A stretch of DNA of 64,000 bases from Pseudoalteromonas holothuriae (GCF_945859825.1 NZ_CAMAPC010000001.1:1-64000), one strand, 5' to 3'; counted from the stretch's first letter, positions 26,567 through 36,272 are shown. Notes: generated from the sequence alone by a model not told the origin. Translations and numbers: made by a program.

Positions 26567-26616
26567 AATGTTTAAAGTAAGCCCAAATGTTTGATAAAAA
26601 TATAAATTAGCTACCT

Positions 26617-29217
26617 TTAAAACTGATACCTTAAACCAGCGTAATAACGTCGACCATTAGCGTACACACCAGTTGGTGCATATGCGTTGCGATCATAAGT
26701 GTAAACATGTTCATTGGTTAAATTGATAAATTCAAACTGTGCATCGAGGTTATGGGTTAGTTTAATACTCAGGCTACCATCTAATTGACCATAGCTATCC
26801 ATCATAGTTTCACCCACGCCTGTGGCAAATTGAGTTCGAAAGTTATAACTTAGGCGGGTACTTATTATATGATTTTCATAATAAGCCGTGAGATTGGTAC
26901 TATGTTTTGATGTACCAGGTACATTATTTTTTAGCTTCAAATTGGTATGGTCACGCTCGCCATCTACAAAGGTATAATTAGCAATGATGCCAAAGCCATA
27001 AGCCAATGCTTGTTGGTAACTTAGCTCAGCACCTCTAATACTTCCTCCGGTGCCGTTATTTGGCCGGTCAATCGACATTATAATACCTTCGTGGCGCTCA
27101 AGTTTGCGTTCAAACTCGATAAAAGACTCAACATCTTTATTAAATATTGCGATAGAAGCAAGTCCTGCATCAGCAAAGTACCACTCGATACTGGCATCAA
27201 ATTGCGCGGCACGATAAGGGTCTAAATTGGCATTACCGCCTTGCCCTTGGGCTTGTGTTACATTGTAATTGGTAGAGGGCATAAGGTGATGAAATTGTGC
27301 GCGAGACATCACTCTAGCCATAGCAAAGCGTGCGACTAAGTCATCATTAATATCAACTTTGAGATTGGCGCTGGGTAAAATGTCGGTATAGTTTCTGTTG
27401 TCTTGGTACCACATATAGCTATCTGGTGATTCGATAGGGGAAGCCACGCGTTTATATGCACCCGAATCTTGAAAGGTTTTTACCATACGAATACCAATAT
27501 TAGCGTCGAAGTGCTCACCTGCTAATTGTAGTTGTCCATAACTTGCTAACGTTTGTTCTGCAATATTAAAACGACTTGCTTTTTCAACAACTTGTTCAAA
27601 ATTAAGTGTATTGAAGTCTATTGCAAGTGCGTTGATATTGGCATAGCTATAATGCTTTAGCGTTTGTGAATTACCAATCCCCGTGAGGTAATCATCAACA
27701 AACTTCGCGGGATAACTGGCTAATGTGGTGCCAAGCTGGCCTGCGAGCCCATCTAGCCCGCCACCGATTGAGCGATGGCGTAAAAAGTCACGTTGGTGAT
27801 CTTTCAATTTTATACCAAATTTAATGGCTGCTACTTTTTTATAATGAATGTCATAGGTAAAGTCTGCTTGTACAAAGTAGGCTTTATCTTTGCCTGTTTG
27901 GTTGTCATTTCTCGCTTCACTCAGCAGCCAGTTACTTCCCTTATGTACCGGAATGGCATATTTGGCAATTATATTTTTCGGTTGAGATGTATTCACCGAA
28001 AACTCGGTATTTGCTGAAAATTGTGCGGTGATATCTTCTTTCGTGCCACCTTCACCATGACTAAAGCCGACTTGCAGTTGGTTTGACCAGTAGATACCAT
28101 CGTAAAGCAAGTCAAAATGTACACTTTTCGTACTGAGCTGAGAGTCTCGCCAGATGGCTTCCATGCTGGTGTTAAAGGGGGCCGCGGTGGATAAATATGT
28201 CGCACTCGTTACAGTGTTATCTATTGTTTCTAAATGAGTTACTGCGCCGCCTAAATCGATTGATTTAGCACTTTGCCATAAAAAGTTTTGGTTATTATTG
28301 TCGGCATCAAGGTGAGAGTAAAGTAAGTGACCATTAAGGCGTAGGCGCGGCGTAAGCTGTAAAGATGTATTGATAGTGAAAGCGTCAAGTGCGCGCTTTT
28401 GCTGAAAAACCGCTGAGCCACCACCGCCAGGGAACCACAGCATTTGATTATTACTTGATTCAGTTTGCGGTTGAGCAAACCAATGATCATTGCGGCCTTG
28501 ATACAAAGTACGCTCATGCCAGCCCCATGATTCTAAGCCATCGCGTCTTAGGCTGCGGTTTCGGCTGGTCGCGGTGAATAAAATAGCATAATCACCACGG
28601 TCACTATGGTAGTTATAGATGGCGGACAATTGTGGGTCTACCTTATTGCTCAAATCATTGTATTGAAGCTGCGTTGTGACTACTGTGTAACCAGAGGGGG
28701 TGAGCAAGGGATCGCGTGTTTTTATATTGATAGCACCACCAAGTGATCCTTCATCTTGCGAAGCTTGAGGTGTTTTTACTACCTCTAAGCTTGACACAAT
28801 TTCACTGGGTAACAGTGTAAAATTAAATCCTCTATTTGGTTGGCTTGAAATCCACCAATCAGCAGAGGCGAGATACTGCCCGTTCAAATACGTTCTATTT
28901 TGCTCAGGTGTTGTGCCCCTAACACCAATTCGTTCACCTTCACCTTGTGCCCGGGAGAGTGATACTCCCGTGAGTCGTTGCAAAGCTTCAGCTACATTTT
29001 TATCTGGAAATTTTCCGATGTCTTCAGAGCTTACCGTATCTGAAATTTGTTGATTGTGGCGTTTATTACTGAGAGACTTGACAACGCTGTCACTAAAGGC
29101 ACGAATTTCTATGCGTTCAAGGGGGTTTTTAGGTGCTTGAATTTGCTCTGCTGCATAGCTTGAATTTACAATGATGATTATGCTGGAAGCAGTTGTAAGG
29201 GGAAGATTTTTTTTCAT
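26617..29217 (-). CDS. TonB-dependent receptor, copy 1 of a paralogous pair
   Basis: The protein has 866 residues from ATG 29217 (MKKNLPLTTASSI, signal peptide ending near SSYAA). The plug has IGKFPDKNVAEALQRLTGVS, GEGERIGVRG, ADWWISS and LPSEIVSSLEVVKTP; the barrel ends in RRYYAGLRYQF. This pattern is that of the large Xanthomonas/Caulobacter-type receptors often linked to sugar or peptide uptake. It shares the same motifs in the same order with the receptor at 33077-35647. It is divergent from the membrane regulator at 29316 across about 98 bases, which suggests that the regulator controls it. The substrate is not known. Confidence 0.92.
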   Translation of the reverse strand: MKKNLPLTTASSIIIIVNSSYAAEQIQAPKNPLERIEIRAFSDSVVKSLSNKRHNQQISDTVSSEDIGKFPDKNVAEALQRLTGVSLSRAQGEGERIGVRGTTPEQNRTYLNGQYLASADWWISSQPNRGFNFTLLPSEIVSSLEVVKTPQASQDEGSLGGAINIKTRDPLLTPSGYTVVTTQLQYNDLSNKVDPQLSAIYNYHSDRGDYAILFTATSRNRSLRRDGLESWGWHERTLYQGRNDHWFAQPQTESSNNQMLWFPGGGGSAVFQQKRALDAFTINTSLQLTPRLRLNGHLLYSHLDADNNNQNFLWQSAKSIDLGGAVTHLETIDNTVTSATYLSTAAPFNTSMEAIWRDSQLSTKSVHFDLLYDGIYWSNQLQVGFSHGEGGTKEDITAQFSANTEFSVNTSQPKNIIAKYAIPVHKGSNWLLSEARNDNQTGKDKAYFVQADFTYDIHYKKVAAIKFGIKLKDHQRDFLRHRSIGGGLDGLAGQLGTTLASYPAKFVDDYLTGIGNSQTLKHYSYANINALAIDFNTLNFEQVVEKASRFNIAEQTLASYGQLQLAGEHFDANIGIRMVKTFQDSGAYKRVASPIESPDSYMWYQDNRNYTDILPSANLKVDINDDLVARFAMARVMSRAQFHHLMPSTNYNVTQAQGQGGNANLDPYRAAQFDASIEWYFADAGLASIAIFNKDVESFIEFERKLERHEGIIMSIDRPNNGTGGSIRGAELSYQQALAYGFGIIANYTFVDGERDHTNLKLKNNVPGTSKHSTNLTAYYENHIISTRLSYNFRTQFATGVGETMMDSYGQLDGSLSIKLTHNLDAQFEFINLTNEHVYTYDRNAYAPTGVYANGRRYYAGLRYQF

Positions 29218-29315
29218 TGTGCTCAACTTAAAATACAAGCTAATTACCTTTGATTGATACCATAATACGCTTTTATTACAAGCCTAACCATAGTTATACA
29301 AAGTTTTAGTCGAGG

Positions 29316-31412
29316 ATGGTTGATAACCTAAATAAACGTTTTTTAATCAATGAGATACTAGTCGACTTTGACAGTTTGTCGGTACAAGTTGGCGGCTCTA
29401 AAAGAAGCATCGAAGTGAAGCATGCCGAATTATTGCGCCTACTGATTATCAACAAAGGGCAGGTTGTTACGCGTGAAGTTATCCTCAACACTGTATGGCC
29501 GGGCACGATTGTTAGCGATAACTCAGTGAGCCAGTTGGTGGTTCAACTTAGAAAACTACTCGGTGATAATCCTTCCGATCCTAAAATAATAAAAACGGTG
29601 CCCCGTTTGGGCTATCAGTGTATTGCGCAGATAGAAAAAGCGCCGACGCTACTTGAGCAGATTGAAGAGATATCTCGCGGTCGCGGAGTTCAATTTGCTT
29701 TGATAGGGTTTACGGTTGGCTTACTTGTGAGTGTGTTCACTAAGTTCGCAGTTGAACTGTGGCAAAGTAAAACACAGCAAAGCTATTTATCTGCAACGAG
29801 AATTACTTCATCACCCGGTGCTGAAGTGTTTATTCGCTTTTCATCAGATGGCAAATACCTTGCCTACAGTTATCTTGCTGAAGGTGCTGATCAATTCGAT
29901 TTAGCTGTGTACGACTTAGAAACAAAGATTACCCATACTATAAAAAGTAGCGGTTACAGTGAAGAGTCAGCGAGTTGGTCAAGTGATGGTAATTGGCTCA
30001 TCTATTCTCGCTCCGATCCGTTTTCTTGCGAGGTACGTGCGTTAAATATTAAAGGCCCTGTTGAGACGTGGCGTTTGGCCAGAGACAATCTATTAGATAG
30101 TTGCAATAGCGCACAGGACTCTGCACCTTGGTTGGAGTATCAGGCGGGTCATTTTATTACTAAAGCATGGGATAAATACGGCGCATATTTGCAGTCGGTA
30201 CATATTTCAATTGACGATGAACTTATGCGCGTAATAGGAAAAAAACCGTTACCCTTTCGTGATATTACTCATTATCAGGTAAAGCATCAAAGCTTACTAT
30301 ATCAGTCAAAAGAACAAGGAATATACTTTTCTGAATTGAATAACTTGAAGCAAACTGAAAATATGACAACCAGAGTTTCAAAGCAAGCTTATTCAGCTAT
30401 CAGTCAGGGGCGAGCACTTGGCACGGTAGTTGTTGCAAAGCAAAATATTGAGTTATGGGAATCACATGATAAGCAAACATTATATTCAGGTTTTGGTACG
30501 ATATCAGAATTAGATGTGAATGCAGTGGCATCTGTTTCAGCTCATACGGAGGGGGTTGCTGAAGTTAATTTTTATCAGCTTGAAATAAACGAATCAGTTG
30601 TGAGCGCGCAAAAACAGTTAACCTCTCCTGCTCGGATGGATTTAATCGCTACGCTATCACAAGATGGGGCAAGCTTTATTTATGCATCAGTGGGGGCCGA
30701 AAATAGAAATGCCCAGCAATTTGAGCTGTGGCACAAACATGCATTTATGCCAACTTCCAGTCTTCTTGGTACTTTACCCTTAGGTGAAGTACCGGCTTTG
30801 TTACTGTTGTCACCTAGTGGTGATTATTTGGCTGTAATGTCAAAATCGAACAAGGTGTTTTTAGTGAGTGCATTTACCAAAGAAGTAAAAAAAATCATCG
30901 ATAATTTTGCTCAAATCGCAAACTTACATTGGTCTAAAGATGGAAAGGTTTTAAATTACCAAGCCAAACTGTCGCAAATGCAATCATGGCAGCGTTGGCA
31001 GTTTAATTTATCGCAAGGTCGCTCCGAACAATATATGCAAAGTGTTGTTGAGCGTGAACTTGTATTAGCTGAGCGTAATCTTAGCTTTACTGATTACCAA
31101 GCCCAAGTTCGTGACTACTTAGTAAACAAATTAGATAGCCAATTTGATGTTGAGCAGTTGCGTGTATCACTCTCATTATATCAACCTGCCGTGTATCGAG
31201 ATGGCGTTTATTTTGTCCTAAAAAGGGGTCATCAACTCATACTTTATCGTTACTTAACACATGAAAGTAAACTCGAATTAATTCAACCTATTGGATTACA
31301 CTTGTATTCAGGTATTTCAGAGCTACAAGTTTTATCAAGTTATGATGGCACTAAAGTGATATTCAATCGAATTAACAATTATGAGAGTGATATTGTGTTG
31401 TTGCAGTATTAG
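29316..31412 (+). CDS. Membrane-bound wHTH regulator with extracytoplasmic propeller
   Basis: The protein has 698 residues. Residues about 5-105 are an OmpR/CadC-type winged helix (VKHAELLRLLIINKGQVVTR, ILNTVWPGTIVSDNSVSQLV, IKTVPRLGYQ). One transmembrane helix (about 128-146, FALIGFTVGLLVSVFTKFAV) follows. A periplasmic region of about 540 residues holds PD40/WD40-like blades (IRFSSDGKYLAYSYLAEGAD, SWSSDGNWLIYSR). This is the ToxR/CadC layout: a periplasmic sensor coupled to a DNA-binding domain without a kinase. The GAGG before ATG 29316 is too close to be a normal ribosome site, so initiation may be leaderless or weak. It is divergent from one TonB receptor and overlaps the Sel1-TonB gene tail to tail by four bases. 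Confidence 0.88.
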   Translation: MVDNLNKRFLINEILVDFDSLSVQVGGSKRSIEVKHAELLRLLIINKGQVVTREVILNTVWPGTIVSDNSVSQLVVQLRKLLGDNPSDPKIIKTVPRLGYQCIAQIEKAPTLLEQIEEISRGRGVQFALIGFTVGLLVSVFTKFAVELWQSKTQQSYLSATRITSSPGAEVFIRFSSDGKYLAYSYLAEGADQFDLAVYDLETKITHTIKSSGYSEESASWSSDGNWLIYSRSDPFSCEVRALNIKGPVETWRLARDNLLDSCNSAQDSAPWLEYQAGHFITKAWDKYGAYLQSVHISIDDELMRVIGKKPLPFRDITHYQVKHQSLLYQSKEQGIYFSELNNLKQTENMTTRVSKQAYSAISQGRALGTVVVAKQNIELWESHDKQTLYSGFGTISELDVNAVASVSAHTEGVAEVNFYQLEINESVVSAQKQLTSPARMDLIATLSQDGASFIYASVGAENRNAQQFELWHKHAFMPTSSLLGTLPLGEVPALLLLSPSGDYLAVMSKSNKVFLVSAFTKEVKKIIDNFAQIANLHWSKDGKVLNYQAKLSQMQSWQRWQFNLSQGRSEQYMQSVVERELVLAERNLSFTDYQAQVRDYLVNKLDSQFDVEQLRVSLSLYQPAVYRDGVYFVLKRGHQLILYRYLTHESKLELIQPIGLHLYSGISELQVLSSYDGTKVIFNRINNYESDIVLLQY

Positions 31413-32749
31413 TTATGCTTATGATTTAACTCTTTTAAAAATTGGGTGATGGCGTGTGTGTTCCAACGCCTTTGCTGAGCTTCTTGTAGAGATTGTAGTG
31501 CGAACTCTTTAGCCTGAGGTGATGACTTTGCCAGCTTTGCAGCGAGTAATAATAGGTGTGGATGAGTGCTGTCTAAGTTTAAGCCTTTGTCGAGCCACTT
31601 TCTTGCTTGTATAAGATCTTTGGAAATTTCAAGATGGGTGCTCACTAACTTCAAAATAGAACGAAGGTGGCCTTGTGAGCTTGCTTGCTCAAGTAGCTCA
31701 ATGGCTTGAGCTAGTTTAGTGTCATGAGGCTCTTTTTGTAGCAAAATGCTAGCAAGGCGATATTTGGCAACATCCATTGAGTTTGCTGCATGCTCTAGCC
31801 AAAGCGTTCCCAACTTATGGGAGTGTGAGTTTAACAAGACATTGGCAATACGATACTGTGCTAAATCTAACCCATTTTTGGCCGCAGCAACATATAAGTC
31901 ATCCGCTGGGTTTTCTGAACGCCAGTGAGAGCGCAATAACTGATAAGCATTGAAGTCTTTCATGCTCAGCCAGTTGGCAATGTAATATTGTACTTGAGCA
32001 ACGCCTTGCTCTGCGGCATCAATATTTTGTCTCAGCTGCGCTTCGTAGGTCTTTTTTTGGATTGCGAATGTTGCTTGATATTGCTCTCCTTTGTAAGTTG
32101 TGAAGTGATAAATTAAGGTGTGGCTATTTTTCGCTCCACTATAACGCCATTTCTCTACTGCATTGAGTAAGCTGGCGGTAAAAATGTGTTTTGGGTAGCT
32201 ATCGACAATATCGATATTGGTTACTTTACCACTGGCATCAACATCAAACTCTAACCATACCCATCCTTCAACGCCTTGTCGCATTGCTTCTTTAGGGTAT
32301 TCGGGTAATACGTTGTGAGTTTTAGTAATGTTAGTATCATCTTGAGCTGTATTTAGGAGTGATGGCGTAGCCCCCAAACGATAAGTTGAGTTTAAACGTA
32401 CTTTTTGCGATTTTAAAAACGTTTTTAAGCTGTTAGGGGTGCTTGACTGTTGTAATACGAGTTGTGCGGTTTGCGATGCTTCTGAGATACCAAAGTCTTT
32501 AGCCAACGAAAACCAAGCAAAGGCATCAGCTTGGCTTTTATCTACACCTTGACCGTACAAGTACATAACGCCAAGATTATACATGGCATCGGCGTTGCCA
32601 AGTTTTGCAAGGCGGGTAAACTCATCAAATGCTGATTGGTAGTTTGTATTTTGATAGGCAAGCGTCGCGTTATAAAGATCAGCTTTGGCAAGCCAGCTAC
32701 ACCCCAACAAAAAATAAATAATTAGCCAAGTAATGAGGTTGTTGAACAT
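31409..32749 (-). CDS. Sel1-repeat protein with TonB C-terminal domain
   Basis: The 446-residue exported protein (N-terminal hydrophobic segment LITWLIIYFLLGCSWLAKA) has Sel1/TPR repeats at about 30-85 (FTRLAKLGNADAMYNLGVMY, LYGQGVDKSQADAFAWFSLA). A TonB C-terminal domain follows at about 145-215 (VLPEYPKEAMRQGVEGWVWL, EFDVDASGKVTNIDIVDSYP, LNAVEKWRYSG). More Sel1-like repeats run to the end. A TonB domain between repeat blocks, without the usual proline-rich periplasmic spacer, is unusual. It lies between two TonB receptors, so it may energise or couple to them. A purely structural role is also possible. CSW at residues 17-19 lies in the hydrophobic segment and is not a good lipobox. Confidence 0.85.
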   Translation of the reverse strand: MFNNLITWLIIYFLLGCSWLAKADLYNATLAYQNTNYQSAFDEFTRLAKLGNADAMYNLGVMYLYGQGVDKSQADAFAWFSLAKDFGISEASQTAQLVLQQSSTPNSLKTFLKSQKVRLNSTYRLGATPSLLNTAQDDTNITKTHNVLPEYPKEAMRQGVEGWVWLEFDVDASGKVTNIDIVDSYPKHIFTASLLNAVEKWRYSGAKNSHTLIYHFTTYKGEQYQATFAIQKKTYEAQLRQNIDAAEQGVAQVQYYIANWLSMKDFNAYQLLRSHWRSENPADDLYVAAAKNGLDLAQYRIANVLLNSHSHKLGTLWLEHAANSMDVAKYRLASILLQKEPHDTKLAQAIELLEQASSQGHLRSILKLVSTHLEISKDLIQARKWLDKGLNLDSTHPHLLLLAAKLAKSSPQAKEFALQSLQEAQQRRWNTHAITQFLKELNHKHN

Positions 32750-32841
32750 TTTAATGGTTACTCATCTTTTGACTTATACCTATTTTAAACATATTGCGTT
32801 TGGACTGATTATCTAACCACAATATAACGCAAATATAAATA

Positions 32842-32914
32842 ATACTAATTGTATTAAATAAGTGAGCAGATATTGCGATAGATAAATGACTTCATGTTTT
32901 AAAAAGTTGGTATA
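32842..32914. repeat. MITE-like repeat, long copy
   Basis: The core ATTGTATTAAATAA and TGCGATAGATAAA matches 15414-15466, with ends near TACTAA and TTGGTATA. About 20 bases (TGACTTCATGTTTTAAAAAG) present here are missing from the other copy. Confidence 0.6.
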
Positions 32915-32916
32915 AT

Positions 32917-32946
32917 AAAAGCTGATAGCAAATGCTATCAGCTTTT
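32917..32946 (-). terminator. Terminator of the second TonB receptor gene
   Basis: AAAAGCTGATAGCA and TGCTATCAGCTTTT form a perfect 14-bp stem with a 2-base centre, about 130 bases after the receptor stop on the minus strand. It has short A/T runs on both sides and so could act both ways. Confidence 0.7.
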
Positions 32947-32947
32947 G

Positions 32948-32967
32948 ATGCTCCGGGCAGGGAGCAT
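32948..32967. terminator. Second small hairpin
   Basis: ATGCTCC, a 6-base loop and GGAGCAT form a perfect 7-bp stem directly beside the 14-bp hairpin. It may assist termination or protect the transcript end. Confidence 0.4.
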
Positions 32968-33076
32968 ATTAAGTCGACCTGTGTTAGCACGAAAACGACT
33001 CAATTATTTACAACAAAGCATACGCTTTATCGAAGTTCTACAGTGACATACTATGATGTGTGAACTTTTTTTGATG

Positions 33077-35647
33077 CTAAAAGTTAAATCGAATGCCTGC
33101 ACTAAATCGTCTTCCATCGGCATATACCCCGGTTAGCGCTTGCTTGCCCCCTTCTTTTTGATAGCTGAATGTATGTTGATCAGTTAAGTTGATGGCTTCA
33201 ACAATCAATGCAATATTTTCGTTGTAGTTGTACGTAATATTCGCATCTACTTGAGCATAGTCATCAATGTAGCCAGGCCAATCACGGCCAGTATTATAGC
33301 CTGTTCTAAAGTTGTATGAGATGCGGGCACTGATGAATTCGTTTTCATAGTATGAGCTTAGGTTAACGGTATGCTCAGAGTTACCAGGAATTTTAATATC
33401 CTTACCTTCATTGTCTTTTGCTTCACCGTCTACATAGGTGTAATTGGCAGCGACACCAAAGCCTGCGTATAATTCTTGCTGGTAGCCAAGCTCTATACCT
33501 TGAATTCTACCTGCCTTACCATTAATGGGGCGACTGATCAGTACTTCTGTATTTTCGTGTACTTCAAGTGCGGGTTTGCTTTCAATAAACGACTGAATAT
33601 CTTTGTAGAAAAGCACCGCAGAAAATAAACCAGCCTCATTAAAGTACCATTCAATGCCAGTATCAAATTGAGTGGCACGATAAGGGTCAATCTCAGCATT
33701 ACCCCCAGTGCCTGTTTGTGTTTCTAAGTTGTATGATGTAGAGGCGGTCATATCGGCATAATCTGGGCGAGACATTACACGGGCTGCAGAAAAGCGCATA
33801 AGTAAGTCATCATCTAAATCAATAGCGAGGTTCAAGCTAGGTAGAATGTCAAAGTAATCTTTTTCTTGTGTGGTCCATACTTCTGAGCCAGACTTGCCAG
33901 CGTAAGCTGAAGACGTCTGTTTAGTATTCACTAACCTAACACCTAAATTACCACGCAGTCCATCAGCATCTAGATTAGCTTTGATATAAGCAGCGGTAAT
34001 TTTTTCATTGATATCAAAGGTACTGGCCTTTAGTACGCGATAGTTCCACCCCAATGCATCGCCTTGTTGACGAATTTTGTCTGCATCGGTAAGCGCATAG
34101 CTGCGCGTGGTTCCATCTGAGCCTAATCCTGATAAATAATCTGCAGGCATTGCTTTGGAGAAATCGGCTAAGCGCCAATTAAGATCGGTGCGGTTATCTG
34201 TTGTGTGCTTGGTATTAAAACGACTATGATCTCGATATTTTACCCCCATTTTTAATTGACTAAAAATGGCGACGTCGATAGGGCGTGTAAAGTCGGCTTG
34301 AAAATAATGTTCATCATCTTTGGCATCATTGCTGTCATATCGCAAGAAGCCTAAATTCCACTTTTCCCCATCATTGGGGTTGGCGGCATAGCTGGTGCGA
34401 ATATCTTCGATTTGTGAGGCATCAAAGCTATGCACATAGTTACCCTCCCAGCCTACTGAGCGATCAGCCTGTGAGCCTCCAGAACCCTCGGTGTAACCAA
34501 TGTGGTATGCAGACTCCCAAAGTTCGCCTTGATGTTCAACTTTTAAATCGTATGACTTAGTTTTTAGTTCAGAGTTGCGAACTTTAGTTTCATCTAAAAT
34601 ATTGTTGCCATCTGGTGATAAACCCAGCGTACCACCGACAGCCATTTTTCCCACAACACTGTGATCAATCAAAGTAATATCGGTATATTGCGAACCACCA
34701 TGGCCCGGTAACCATAGAAAGTTTTGATTTTCATTGTCGGCTTCAAGGGTTGAATCTAGTGCATTAAATGCGATATCTAAATCGTCGCTAGGGCGATATT
34801 GTAGTGCGAGGTTAGCCCCTGTGCGAACACGCTGTTGGGAGAACATCGCAGATCCGCCGCCACCAGGGCTATAAACATTTTCTACCACTGAGCCATCAGC
34901 TAAGGTAATGTCACGATAGGTCCAAGACCAAGCTTCAATACCATCACGACGTAAGTTGCGCTCTTGGCGAACAACTGAAATAAGTGCGCCAAAAGATTCA
35001 TCTTCGGTTTTAAAATTATACATGGCAGACAATTGTGGATCTGTTTCGCCTGATACTTCACTATGTTGAGCAATAATGGAGCCCGAAATTTTATTTGCTT
35101 CTAAATCAAGAGGTTTTCGAGTGCGAACGATGACGGTACCACCAATTGAGCCTTCATCAATATCTGCTTCAGGTGATTTATAAACTTCTAACCCAGATAT
35201 GATCTCTGAGGGTAACATCGTATAGTTAAAGCCACGACTCGCTGCAGAGTTGGTCCACCAGTCAGCAGAGCCAACTGCTTGGCCATTAAGCAAAGTTCTG
35301 TTTTGACTTTCACCGGTGCCGCGAATACTCACGCGCTCGCCTTCACCAAAACTACGGGTGATGGATACACCCGTTATACGTTGCAGCGATTCAGCGACGT
35401 TTTGATCTGGGAACTTACCGATATCTTCCGCTGTAACAGCATCGACAATAGCGTCTGAGTATCTTTTAGTATTGAGAGATTTAACGACACTTCCACGAAT
35501 TCCTCTGACTTGAATGACTTCTACGTCACTATTAGTATTTGCTTGATTGGCATCATTAGCTAATGAGACTCCCGGTACCAGTAAGACTGAACCCAGCAAA
35601 GATTGGCTGATAATAACGGCCAGTTTTTTTTTCTTATTGTGAAGCAT
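33077..35647 (-). CDS. TonB-dependent receptor, copy 2 of a paralogous pair
   Basis: The 856-residue protein has a signal peptide (VIISQSLLGSVLLVPGVSLA). A TonB-box-like VEVIQVRGIRGSVVKSL is followed by the plug (IGKFPDQNVAESLQRITGVS, GEGERVSIRGTGESQNRTLL, ADWWTNSAASRGFNY, LPSEIISGLEVYKSPEADID) and a barrel ending in RRFSAGIRFNF. AAGGGGA precedes ATG. It belongs to the same large-receptor class as 26617-29217, and the two look like ancient duplicates. Receptors of this class import oligomers too large for porins; the substrate here cannot be read. A perfect terminator follows. Confidence 0.93.
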   Translation of the reverse strand: MLHNKKKKLAVIISQSLLGSVLLVPGVSLANDANQANTNSDVEVIQVRGIRGSVVKSLNTKRYSDAIVDAVTAEDIGKFPDQNVAESLQRITGVSITRSFGEGERVSIRGTGESQNRTLLNGQAVGSADWWTNSAASRGFNYTMLPSEIISGLEVYKSPEADIDEGSIGGTVIVRTRKPLDLEANKISGSIIAQHSEVSGETDPQLSAMYNFKTEDESFGALISVVRQERNLRRDGIEAWSWTYRDITLADGSVVENVYSPGGGGSAMFSQQRVRTGANLALQYRPSDDLDIAFNALDSTLEADNENQNFLWLPGHGGSQYTDITLIDHSVVGKMAVGGTLGLSPDGNNILDETKVRNSELKTKSYDLKVEHQGELWESAYHIGYTEGSGGSQADRSVGWEGNYVHSFDASQIEDIRTSYAANPNDGEKWNLGFLRYDSNDAKDDEHYFQADFTRPIDVAIFSQLKMGVKYRDHSRFNTKHTTDNRTDLNWRLADFSKAMPADYLSGLGSDGTTRSYALTDADKIRQQGDALGWNYRVLKASTFDINEKITAAYIKANLDADGLRGNLGVRLVNTKQTSSAYAGKSGSEVWTTQEKDYFDILPSLNLAIDLDDDLLMRFSAARVMSRPDYADMTASTSYNLETQTGTGGNAEIDPYRATQFDTGIEWYFNEAGLFSAVLFYKDIQSFIESKPALEVHENTEVLISRPINGKAGRIQGIELGYQQELYAGFGVAANYTYVDGEAKDNEGKDIKIPGNSEHTVNLSSYYENEFISARISYNFRTGYNTGRDWPGYIDDYAQVDANITYNYNENIALIVEAINLTDQHTFSYQKEGGKQALTGVYADGRRFSAGIRFNF

Positions 35648-36272
35648 AACGTCCCCTTAAGTGCTTAATAACATTAATGTGGTTAACCACGTATTCAGTT
35701 AAACATTAGGGGTGTTGTTAAATCTTGAATCGAAATGAATTGTTGTGATTTGTATTTTTTTAAATCTATTTTTTATTTATGTATTTGAAAATTAAGAGAA
35801 GAAAATTTAAATTTAGACGATAAAGAAAGAATAAATTAAGTTTACTTAAAAATGCAGATGTATATATTTAGTTAAATTCACAACTATGCATAAGAATACG
35901 GGAACTTTTAACGGCATGAGGCTCCATAAATACTTTTTGGTAAGCAGTAACGCTTTTTGATAATGATTAGTCTGAAGCCGTTTTAGCAAAGAGTGGTTAA
36001 AAAAAGCCTGTGATAGCGTTTGGTATTAACCGTAATATATGAGTAATGCCGATAGTTTAAGAGATCCGACTTTCGCTATGAAGACCGCAGCCTGTTTTTT
36101 AGGCTCTGCTGTTTTACTAATTAGTATCATCGTTAAAACTATTTTGTCATTCTGAACTTGCTTCAGAATCTCATCACCTTAAATGAGTGGCATTTGCTAT
36201 ATGAGAGATTTAATCGTCTAATTCTAACTGGTATCCTAAGCGTTGTAAGTTATTAACAGATGAGGCAGTACA
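35648..36272. other. Long AT-rich upstream region of the second receptor
   Basis: These 625 bases carry no gene. The part next to the receptor must hold its promoter. A small hairpin AGCCT/AGGCT lies at 36099-36115, and a palindromic repeat lies at about 36147-36174. Confidence 0.55.
36147..36174. repeat. Short palindromic repeat
   Basis: ATTCTGAA, a 5-base loop and TTCAGAAT, bordered by GTC and CTCAT. It resembles the ATCCTGA/TCAGGAT hairpin repeats elsewhere in the window in design, but differs in sequence. It may be another dispersed repeat family. Confidence 0.5.

Larger units (their letters stand above)
32750..33076. other. Gap with MITE-like repeat and hairpins
   Basis: These 327 bases separate the second TonB receptor (ending at 33077) from the Sel1-TonB gene. 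They hold the longer repeat copy (32842-32914) and two adjacent hairpins (32917-32946 and 32948-32967). Nothing else is assignable. Confidence 0.6.
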
